9,662 bases of DNA from CAYMST01 sp964393115 (GTDB taxonomy: Bacteria; Bacteroidota; Bacteroidia; Cytophagales; Cyclobacteriaceae). The stretch covers positions 1 through 9,662 of the forward strand of contig CAYMST010000180.1 of NCBI GenBank assembly GCA_964393115.1, read 5' to 3'. Made by a program: the position numbers and the translations under genes. This document shows, piece after piece, positions 1 to 5,173 of the stretch. How positions within the stretch are numbered: position 1 is the stretch's first letter; the number at the start of each line of letters is the position of its first letter. The notes under the pieces are model-generated. The model searched no databases, had not been told where the DNA came from, and saw only the letters and a program-made list of their open reading frames with translations.

Positions 1-409
1 CGAAACATGAGCAAGAGAATATAACAAAATTGATAATATAATATATTTCATAACTGACTGGCTATTTAATATTATGAATGTAGAGAAAAAGGGATAGAAA
101 AAATTCGCGTTGGTAGAATGAATAAGTGGGTTCGACGAAAGTGCGGAGGAAACAGATTTTCCGATCTCTAAAAAGCCAATAAAATTCTAATTTTTCACCG
201 AATATCCTCTTTTTTTACGCAATCAATTTTTGTTTTTTTTTGACTAAAATAACTGCAGTTTTCTCAGTAAGTGATTCTTTGTTCAAGGCCTTTTATGCCA
301 GAGGAGAGTCATATTATAGGTAAGACTAGCCAGGAAATAGGCTACAAATCATGTTTGAAAAGGGTGTGATTACTGAAGTTACCAGAAAAGGTTGGGTAAT
401 TTCGATAAT
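1..409. other. AT-rich intergenic stretch with no convincing gene
   Basis: No reading frame of useful length crosses this stretch on either strand, and the three plus-strand frames entering from the left edge all stop within about 40 bases. It holds several T runs, including nine T at 233-241 and seven T at 210-216, and a small hairpin with arms TAGCC (327-331) and GGCTA (340-344) that lacks a following T run. Two very short plus-strand ORFs are visible: 17 codons from the ATG at 118, and 21 codons from 351 to 416 that overlap the end of the neighbouring gene. Neither can be supported. I see no tRNA or rRNA. It serves at least as the 3' flank of the minus-strand gene ending at 410. Confidence 0.6.
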
Positions 410-901
410 TTATTGAAACATTAATTTTAGTTGGGCCCAAAGCTGTTTCTTCAAGCCAGCGTTATCATTAAGTGCATGTAAGGGGTCCGAAGCCAGCACT
501 TTCTGAGTGGCGACGGATGACAATTGATATTTGACTCCCGAAGGAGATAAGACCGCTGTGAAGTCTATTATTTTAGTGACATTCAGCTCTTGAAGTCGCT
601 CGACACTAAATGAAGCGTTTTCTTGTGTATTGAGTAATAGAGAGTCCGATAAATCAATTTTTACCGCTTGTAATATCTTGGTGAGTAAGCTTATGTCACT
701 GCTTGATATGGGAGTGTCTGCCGGATAAGACACGATTACTAAAACTCCAGTTTTGTTCTCTCCAGCATAGACTAATGGTTGCCTTAAGGATGCCTCTGAA
801 CTAGCAATTACTTCCTGCTCTTCTTCAAGGGGAGTGACATCTCCGTCTATAAAGTATATCCCTTCTGGAATGATTAGGCCTAAATGTGCAGAATCTTTCA
901 T
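410..901 (-). CDS. Hypothetical protein, possible HolD (DNA polymerase III psi)-like fold
   Basis: I do not recognise this 163-residue protein as a named family. It is cytoplasmic by appearance, with no signal peptide or membrane segment. A hydrophobic strand (VLVIVSYP, about residues 53-60) is followed by a segment containing LLTKILQAV. The last 30 residues read VLASDPLHALNDNAGLKKQL, then WAQLK. That order resembles E. coli psi: strand LVMVA, helix with DVLRAL, then aSPaL..L..NP..+..LW..L. The resemblance is from memory and weak. Psi is known mainly from beta/gamma-proteobacteria, so the functional call stays open. The start at 901 has no Shine-Dalgarno, as is usual in this phylum. The gene stands 246 bases downstream of the thioesterase and has a candidate promoter of its own at 981-1013. 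Confidence 0.75.
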   Translation of the reverse strand: MKDSAHLGLIIPEGIYFIDGDVTPLEEEQEVIASSEASLRQPLVYAGENKTGVLVIVSYPADTPISSSDISLLTKILQAVKIDLSDSLLLNTQENASFSVERLQELNVTKIIDFTAVLSPSGVKYQLSSVATQKVLASDPLHALNDNAGLKKQLWAQLKLMFQ

Positions 902-980
902 ATGTATTCGTTTATTTCCGAAGGTTATCGTACCGTACCGTTACTATGGAATGTTGGCGATCCCTGGATGGAACTCACCA

Positions 981-1013
981 CAAATTTACACTCCTCATTG
1001 GTATATTATACAA
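981..1013 (-). promoter_or_regulatory. Candidate promoter of the 163-residue gene
   Basis: Read on the minus strand there is a TTG (1011-1013) and, 22 bases further on, TAAATTTG (981-988), an exact match to the Bacteroidota -7 box TAnnTTTG. Spacing of 17-23 bases between the -33 TTG and the -7 box is known for Flavobacterium. Transcription would begin near 975, giving a leader of about 75 bases before the start at 901. This is pattern matching only. Confidence 0.35.
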
Positions 1014-1147
1014 GGTCTAATTAAGAGCTAATGTGAAATTTAGGGATACACTGCTCAAACCAACTATTATAGGTGTAATTGCCTTATGCACTCCATGTAA
1101 GAATCTAGGTTCATGCCTAAATCATGGTGTCCAGAACTCATCAAAAA

Positions 1148-1669
1148 TTAACTTCCTGGGTTAAAGATTCGCTCCATCCCTTTTGATTCCTCTTCGTTAA
1201 GTTTACCAGCTAAGAAGAGCCTGACTTTGCGTCGATTTTCGGCGCCGTCAAACATTTTTCTTTCGTATTCATTTTCAGGAACTGCTTCCGGGACAAGTGT
1301 AGGCTTGTTGATATCGTCTAAGGCCACCATTGTAAAGAAAGCGGTATTGCTCTGATAGGAGTTTCCCATGTGGTCTTCACCGGTTACAGTTATGTAGACT
1401 TCCATAGAGCTGTTAAAAGCCTTAGATACCTGCGCTCTGAGCGTGACTACGTTTCCAAATCGAATGGGGTATTTAAACGAGACATTATCTACCGATACGG
1501 TTACCACCCTACTATTGGCATGACGTTGAGCGGCGATTCCCGCCACAATATCCATCCAATAAAGGAGTCTACCTCCCATAAGGTTATTCAGGTTGTTTGT
1601 GTCGTTTGGTAGTACGATCTCCGACATAATGGCTATCGACTCGCTACATTTCTTTTGTTCTCTGTGCAT
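1148..1669 (-). CDS. Acyl-CoA thioesterase, hotdog fold (YciA/BACH-like)
   Basis: The product (173 residues) should hydrolyse acyl-CoA thioesters to free acid and CoA in the cytosol. The family signature is at residues 20-40: LPNDTN, two Asn residues, MGG at 31-33, then a helix ending in WMD (D40), followed by GIAA. This matches the N-terminal strand and long helix of YciA and cytosolic brain-type acyl-CoA hydrolases. VDNVSFKYPI (about 60-69) and the strands near VYITVTGED complete one hotdog domain ending near residue 118. A charged tail of about 45 residues follows, typical of single-domain members that form hexamers (family knowledge). The start at 1669 leaves 42 bases after the pcm stop, so the two are probably cotranscribed. 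Chain-length preference cannot be read from the sequence. Homologues keep a similar short N-terminal extension, so I prefer Met1 to Met15. Confidence 0.92.
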   Translation of the reverse strand: MHREQKKCSESIAIMSEIVLPNDTNNLNNLMGGRLLYWMDIVAGIAAQRHANSRVVTVSVDNVSFKYPIRFGNVVTLRAQVSKAFNSSMEVYITVTGEDHMGNSYQSNTAFFTMVALDDINKPTLVPEAVPENEYERKMFDGAENRRKVRLFLAGKLNEEESKGMERIFNPGS

Positions 1670-1711
1670 AGTTTGATTCCAATTGTTCTGGATGCTTTGT
1701 CTAACAGCCCC

Positions 1712-2359
1712 TTATTTCCAGCCGTTCTCTCCTTTTAACGGAACAAAAGCAAAGTAATCAAAGGTCTCTTTGATTATTTCTCCATTTTCCTGTTTTGAGA
1801 TTTTTATCATGGCCTGCTTTTCAGCGTTGCCAACAGGGATCACCAACTTACCACCAGGTTTTAGTTGCTGTATTAAAGCTTTGGGGACTATGGGGGCCCC
1901 GGCAGTAACAATGATTCTGTCAAAAGGTGCGAATTCAGGCAGTCCTTTGGAGCCGTCTCCATGAAAAAACTTAGGACGGTACCCCATTTTGGGAAGGAAA
2001 TGCTTCGTTCTTTCGTAGAGCTTAGGTTGGTACTCAATGGTGTATAACTTAGCGCCCAATTCTAGCAAGACAATGGCTTGATAACCAGATCCTGTTCCTA
2101 TCTCAAGCACCTTTTGTCCGGCAGACACCTCCAATAGCTCAGACTGAAAAGCCACGGTATAGGGCTGTGAGATGGTCTGCCCTTCACCAATTGGAAAGGC
2201 CTTATCTTGGTAGGCGTGTTCCAAAAAGGCACTTTCAAAAAAGAAGTGTCTCGGGATCTTCTCAATGGCAGCTAGCACTTGCTCGTCTTGGATCCCTTTG
2301 GATCTCAAAAGTCTAACTAGTCCTTTCCGCATTCCTTTATGCTTGTACCCGTCTACCAT
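1712..2359 (-). CDS. pcm: Protein-L-isoaspartate O-methyltransferase
   Basis: The enzyme uses S-adenosylmethionine to methylate isoaspartyl residues in aged proteins, the first step in their repair, in the cytoplasm. At 215 residues it is normal length. Seen in order: IPRHFF (35-40), the substrate-site motif GEGQTISQPY (58-67), the SAM-binding motif I VLEIGTGSGY (84-93), an acidic residue ending the next strand in TIEYQP (E109), HGDGSKGLP (133-141), motif II DRIIVTAGAP (147-156), and motif III LKPGGKLVIPVG (166-177). All key positions are present. It appears to be the first gene of a unit with the acyl-CoA thioesterase, and it is divergent from ribE across 149 bases. The start MVDGYKHKG agrees with the usual N-terminus of Bacteroidota homologues; the alternative Met10 would trim this. 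The leader is a pyrimidine tract (the complement of 2382-2393), so no Shine-Dalgarno is present. Confidence 0.96.
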   Translation of the reverse strand: MVDGYKHKGMRKGLVRLLRSKGIQDEQVLAAIEKIPRHFFFESAFLEHAYQDKAFPIGEGQTISQPYTVAFQSELLEVSAGQKVLEIGTGSGYQAIVLLELGAKLYTIEYQPKLYERTKHFLPKMGYRPKFFHGDGSKGLPEFAPFDRIIVTAGAPIVPKALIQQLKPGGKLVIPVGNAEKQAMIKISKQENGEIIKETFDYFAFVPLKGENGWK

Positions 2360-2363
2360 GATC

Positions 2364-2371
2364 CAAAAGTA
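2364..2371 (-). promoter_or_regulatory. TAnnTTTG match just before pcm start
   Basis: The minus strand reads TACTTTTG here, an exact match to the -7 consensus, only four bases upstream of the pcm ATG. No TTG is found at 17-23 bases further upstream. If it is used, the transcript would start at or very near the ATG (leaderless), or translation would begin at Met10. A chance match in AT-rich DNA is quite possible. Confidence 0.2.
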
Positions 2372-2508
2372 GAATTAATTAAGAGGAGGAGGAAAATTGT
2401 AGACGTCAAATCGCAACATTTATTAGGAACTATATCCGTCCATGTTTTCAATACGCATAATTATTTACCCAGCTATACAGACTAACTTAGCCTAAATTTT
2501 CAACGGGC

Positions 2509-3093
2509 ATGTTTACAGGAATCATAGAGAATATCGGCGTTATTAAGTCTATTGTACGAGAAGGCACCAATGTACACTTCGAAATCAGTAGTGAGGTCTC
2601 ACGAGAATTAAAAGTAGACCAGAGTATCGCTCATGATGGTGTTTGTCTTACCGTGGTAAAATGTGATACCGAAGCACACGTGGTAACGGCAGTGGACGAG
2701 ACCCTGGTTAAGTCCAATTTAGGCGAGCGCAAAGTTGGGGATCGTCTCAACTTAGAACGATGTATGCTTAACAATGGACGGTTTGACGGGCATATCGTAC
2801 AGGGACATGTGGATACCACCGGAAAGGTGCTACAAAAAGCTGAAAAAGATGGGTCTCATGCTTTCGTCTTTGAATTTTCCCCTCAATATGCTGAGTTAAT
2901 CGTTGAAAAAGGGTCCATATGTATCAACGGTGTTAGTCTTACTTGCTTTAATGTGACCGAAAATACGTTCGAAGTAGCAATTATTCCGTATACCTATCAG
3001 AACACCAGCTTTAGCCAGCTGGAGGAAGGAAATACCATTAATTTAGAGTTTGATATTGTTGGTAAATACGTGAAGAAAATGCTGAAAAAGTAG
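2509..3093 (+). CDS. ribE: Riboflavin synthase, alpha subunit
   Basis: The enzyme dismutates two 6,7-dimethyl-8-ribityllumazine molecules into riboflavin and a pyrimidinedione, the last step of riboflavin synthesis. The protein has 194 residues, slightly short of the usual 200-215. It shows the expected internal duplication of lumazine-binding beta-barrels: an N-terminal barrel (about 1-92) starting with MFTGIIE and carrying HDGVCLTV (42-49), and a C-terminal barrel (about 93-194) with GHIVQGHVDTTG (94-105) and INGVSLT (139-145). The C-terminal LEEG...FDIVGKYV matches the trimerisation end of the family. The start is fixed by the universal MFTGI(I/V)E N-terminus. There is no other rib gene alongside, as is common in this phylum, and no FMN riboswitch is visible in the 149-base upstream region. 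The symbol ribC is used for this protein in E. coli. Confidence 0.97.
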   Translation: MFTGIIENIGVIKSIVREGTNVHFEISSEVSRELKVDQSIAHDGVCLTVVKCDTEAHVVTAVDETLVKSNLGERKVGDRLNLERCMLNNGRFDGHIVQGHVDTTGKVLQKAEKDGSHAFVFEFSPQYAELIVEKGSICINGVSLTCFNVTENTFEVAIIPYTYQNTSFSQLEEGNTINLEFDIVGKYVKKMLKK

Positions 3094-3149
3094 ATATTCT
3101 ACCCATTTGTGTAATAGCACACGGCATTTGACGAACCTTTCCTTCTTTT

Positions 3150-3181
3150 TTGTGAAAATATAAATATTTTCGCTATGTTCG
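3150..3181 (+). promoter_or_regulatory. Candidate promoter of the response regulator, palindrome in spacer
   Basis: TTG at 3150-3152, a 21-base spacer, then TATGTTCG at 3174-3181, one mismatch from TAnnTTTG. The spacer contains a perfect inverted repeat: GAAAATAT (3154-3161), two bases AA, ATATTTTC (3164-3171). Transcription would start near 3188, leaving about 28 bases before the ATG at 3216. A repressor or the regulator itself could bind between the boxes; the AT-rich composition means chance is a real alternative. Confidence 0.45.
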
Positions 3182-3215
3182 TTTTAATTCAAATCACTAG
3201 AATAACCTGAAAAGC

Positions 3216-3920
3216 ATGGGTAAAATCCGATGTATGATCGTTGATGACGAGCTAATGTCAAGAAAGCTTGTTGGTAAGTACATAGACAAGACTGATTTCC
3301 TTGACCTTAGTTACGAAATGGATAATGGTGTAGAGGCCGCCAATATCCTAATGAAAAAAGACAACCCCGATGTAGATATTGTATTTCTGGATATCGAAAT
3401 GCCAGAGATGAGCGGTATCGAACTTATCGAATCGGTGGGTAATGCCTATCAAATCGTAGTGATTACATCGCGAGAAGAATATGCGGTTCAGGCCTTCGAA
3501 AATAGTGTAACGGATTATCTGGTCAAGCCATTCGAATATGGACGCTTTCTAAAAGCGGTCTCGAAAGCTAAAGACAACATCGAGGCGATTAAGCTTGCTG
3601 CGGAGAATTTTAACGACATTTATGTCAAGTCTGACTCTAGACTTGTCAGAATCCAGCTTACACAAATATATTTTATCGAAGCACTCGCAGATTATGTGAT
3701 CTTCAATACAGAGAAAGGTAAGTTTATTGTGCATCATACCATGAAGGGAATTGAGAAGAAGCTTCCTGAAAGTATGTTTACCAGAATACACCGATCTTAT
3801 ATCGTTAATCTGTTTCAGGTAGATATGATAGAAGATATGAGTGTAGTGATCAATAAGAAACACATGCCAATCGGAGCGTCTTATAAAGAGAGACTTTTCG
3901 AACGGTTAAATATGTTATAA
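3216..3920 (+). CDS. LytTR-family response regulator (LytR/AlgR type)
   Basis: A two-domain, 234-residue transcription regulator. The receiver domain (about 4-125) has the acidic pair D10-D11, the phosphoacceptor D59 in VFLDIEMP, T84-S85 at the end of strand 4, and K104 in YLVKPF, so it should be phosphorylatable. The LytTR DNA-binding domain (about 134-232) shows YVKSDSRLVRI, the strand IYFIEALADYV (151-161), and FTRIHRSYIVN (188-198), the conserved core of the domain. No histidine kinase is adjacent, so its partner must be encoded elsewhere. The gene appears monocistronic: own promoter candidate at 3150-3181 and a strong terminator directly after it. Such regulators in Bacteroidota usually pair with 7TM or LytS-type kinases (family knowledge). 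Its targets cannot be told from this window. Confidence 0.95.
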   Translation: MGKIRCMIVDDELMSRKLVGKYIDKTDFLDLSYEMDNGVEAANILMKKDNPDVDIVFLDIEMPEMSGIELIESVGNAYQIVVITSREEYAVQAFENSVTDYLVKPFEYGRFLKAVSKAKDNIEAIKLAAENFNDIYVKSDSRLVRIQLTQIYFIEALADYVIFNTEKGKFIVHHTMKGIEKKLPESMFTRIHRSYIVNLFQVDMIEDMSVVINKKHMPIGASYKERLFERLNML

Positions 3921-3931
3921 TACATACAAAG

Positions 3932-3975
3932 CCAGCAAGCCATTATATTCAGGTTAATGGCTTGCTGGTTTCTTT
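3932..3975 (+). terminator. Strong intrinsic terminator after the response regulator
   Basis: A perfect 14-base stem, CCAGCAAGCCATTA (3932-3945) pairing with TAATGGCTTGCTGG (3955-3968), closes a nine-base loop (3946-3954). It is followed by TTTCTTTCT. It begins 12 bases after the stop codon at 3918-3920. On the opposite strand the flank is not T-rich, so it mainly serves plus-strand transcripts. Confidence 0.93.
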
Positions 3976-4062
3976 CTCCCGACTTTTCTATACACTGCAT
4001 AAACTCCTCTCTTAACAGCTGTCTTTACTTGTAGATCCAGATGGTTTTGCTCACAAGGATAG

Positions 4063-4092
4063 NNNNNNNNNNNNNNNNNNNNNNNNNNNNNN
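4063..4092. other. Assembly gap (30 N)
   Basis: Thirty unknown bases join two contigs or mark unresolved sequence. The true gap length may differ. An apparent minus-strand frame reading through the N (3954-4160) overlaps the terminator stem and shows no family motif, so I do not call it a gene. Something real could still be hidden in the gap. The 90 bases on either side contain no recognisable gene, repeat or insertion-sequence end. Confidence 0.95.
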
Positions 4093-4175
4093 TATTTAAT
4101 ATTATAGAAGTTACGTTTTAAGCCAAGCAATAAATTTGTGGCAGACTGACTACATCTCAATTCGTGGTCGCCATA

Positions 4176-4766
4176 CTAAAAGCTAGTCTTTTTAAAGTAA
4201 TCATCCGTATTCACCAATATTAATTCAACTTTGGCTTGGGCGTTATTACTTTTAATATGATCAACTACAAGTTGTACCAGATTAGCGGCTTGTTTTTCTA
4301 GAAGCTGAGTCCAAAAAAGGACGATTTGGTATTCTTTACGAGTGGTTGTCTTCAGGAATTCTGGAAATGACTTGTCTTGTTTTAGTTCTGAAAAAGGAAC
4401 GGTATTTGGGGGGAATGTTTCAAAACGATTATATACGTTCCAGTCGAGCTTGCCTATTCCTCCTTTGGCGTAGCAATTGGCATGAAAGGAAATTAAGGAG
4501 TCGGTTCTAAAATAGTGTATTTGTAAAGGTTGCCCCATGGCGTTACAAATAGAATCTCCCTTATCATCGTAACTCATAAATTTAGAAAAAGTAGAGGAGT
4601 CGATGCTTACGCAGGAAATGGAAATATCGGTTGTGGGAGATTGATTGTATAGCTCAGTGCATTCCATTTTGCGAAAAGACTTAGGAGTTTTAACCCCATA
4701 TATTTTCATTAACAAGTTAGAGCAGGATGAAAGTGCTGTTAAGGTCAATAGAGAAAGTAATACCAT
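4176..4766 (-). CDS. Putative lipoprotein with Cys-less thioredoxin-like C-terminus
   Basis: A 196-residue predicted lipoprotein. The N-terminus is hydrophobic and ends in a lipobox, LSSC, with lipidated Cys15 and Ser16 at +2. After this comes KIYGVKTPKS, a pattern I associate with small Bacteroidota lipoproteins of unknown function. The C-terminal part (about 146-192) reads like the core of a TlpA/thioredoxin fold: strand YQIVLFWTQ, a helix, then strand VELILVNTDDYF. However, LLEK stands where the CxxC would be, so redox activity is unlikely. Cysteines in the middle (52, 74, 98) could be structural. The ATG is preceded directly by an in-frame TAA, so this start is forced. The signal peptide lacks the usual Lys/Arg before its hydrophobic core, which is odd. 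The 5' end overlaps a doubtful small ORF. Function unknown. Confidence 0.8.
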   Translation of the reverse strand: MVLLSLLTLTALSSCSNLLMKIYGVKTPKSFRKMECTELYNQSPTTDISISCVSIDSSTFSKFMSYDDKGDSICNAMGQPLQIHYFRTDSLISFHANCYAKGGIGKLDWNVYNRFETFPPNTVPFSELKQDKSFPEFLKTTTRKEYQIVLFWTQLLEKQAANLVQLVVDHIKSNNAQAKVELILVNTDDYFKKTSF

Positions 4767-4968
4767 TTATACTATATAATGAGGTGTATTTCACTCTTGT
4801 TTTTCCCTTCTTCTTCGTTAAAAAGCCTCGTCCTAGCGCTGCTAGGCCTGTGTTTTTTGCCTTGAATAAGAAAAAAACAGTTTCGTAAACTAATACGTCA
4901 TTATACACCACAAATGGTATAAAAGTGATTTGGATAGCATTATTTACAAAAATTTGATCGATTGACAT
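4717..4968 (-). CDS. Doubtful 83-residue ORF overlapping the lipoprotein start
   Basis: This frame runs upstream of the lipoprotein gene and overlaps its first 50 bases in another frame. Its first two thirds look protein-like: a hydrophobic stretch (ITFIPFVVYNDVLVYETVFF), then LAALGRGFLTKKKGKTR, and about two thirds of codons begin with a purine, as coding DNA tends to. The last 17 residues are merely a shadow of the lipoprotein signal sequence. No family is recognised. It has no good promoter match upstream. It could be a small membrane-associated protein, a decayed gene fragment, or chance. The hairpin at 4832-4846 lies inside it and would code for LAALG. Confidence 0.25.
   Translation of the reverse strand: MSIDQIFVNNAIQITFIPFVVYNDVLVYETVFFLFKAKNTGLAALGRGFLTKKKGKTRVKYTSLYSINGITFSIDLNSTFILL
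4832..4846. repeat. Short perfect hairpin, CCTAGC/GCTAGG
   Basis: CCTAGC (4832-4837), loop GCT, GCTAGG (4841-4846). On the plus strand a T run (TGTTTTTT) begins four bases after the stem; on the minus strand GGCTTTTT follows seven bases after it. It therefore has some features of a bidirectional terminator or of a leader attenuator 66 bases before the lipoprotein start. No plus-strand gene ends just before it. It could also be incidental coding sequence of the doubtful small ORF. Confidence 0.4.
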
Positions 4969-4989
4969 ATTTCAATCCTGTTTCGTAGC

Positions 4990-5015
4990 CTTAATAATCT
5001 ATCAACTTTATTAAG
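4990..5015. repeat. Inverted repeat in the divergent intergenic region
   Basis: CTTAATAA (4990-4997) and TTATTAAG (5008-5015) form a perfect 8-base inverted repeat with a 10-base spacer. It lies between the minus-strand lipoprotein/small ORF and the plus-strand gene starting at 5174, in a stretch (4969-5173) without coding potential. The region also has a direct repeat CTCAAAC at 5078-5084 and 5092-5098 (14-base period). These could be operator sites; the low sequence complexity makes chance possible. Confidence 0.3.
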
Positions 5016-5116
5016 ATCGGTTTATTTCCCGTTAACCTTTTAAGAGTTGTTAAACAGGGCCCAATTCATCGAAATCACTCAAACAGCATCGCTCAAACTC
5101 AGTGAAATAACGATTT

Positions 5117-5145
5117 TTGCAGCTTAATTAGTCATAGTAGATTTG
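5117..5145 (+). promoter_or_regulatory. Candidate promoter of the 277-residue gene
   Basis: TTG at 5117-5119 (end of a T run), an 18-base spacer, and TAGATTTG at 5138-5145, an exact TAnnTTTG match. Transcription would start near 5152, about 22 bases before the ATG at 5174. Spacing is within the 17-23 bases reported for Flavobacterium promoters. Confidence 0.5.
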
Positions 5146-5173
5146 GCTTATAAGTTTTTGAACATTTACCTTG

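Noticed and set aside
63..75. TATTTAATATTAT, repeated right after the assembly gap at 4093-4105
   Set aside because: Thirteen AT-only bases shared once within 9.6 kb of AT-rich DNA are expected by chance, and the flanks do not match.
126..168. Possible structured RNA: GGTTCGA and GGAGGAAA motifs recalling a tRNA T-arm or RNase P RNA
   Set aside because: The T-arm cannot pair, no acceptor stem or CCA end is present, and GGAGGAAA is not followed by the conserved RNase P bases.
834..1031. 65-residue plus-strand ORF
   Set aside because: It overlaps the start of the 163-residue gene and shows no coding character; it is a shadow frame.
2382..2393. GAGGAGGAGG on the plus strand as a Shine-Dalgarno for a hidden gene
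   Set aside because: The only nearby start-like codon is followed at once by TAG, and this phylum rarely uses Shine-Dalgarno sites.
3090..3102. Small hairpin GTAGA-TAT-TCTAC at the ribE stop as a terminator
   Set aside because: Only five base pairs, AT-rich, and no T run directly after it.
3549..3863. 104-residue minus-strand ORF inside the response regulator
   Set aside because: It is entirely antisense to an unmistakable LytTR regulator gene and matches nothing known to me.
3954..4160. Minus-strand frame reading through the 30 N
   Set aside because: It exists only because the unknown bases contain no stop, it ends inside the terminator stem, and it shows no family motif.
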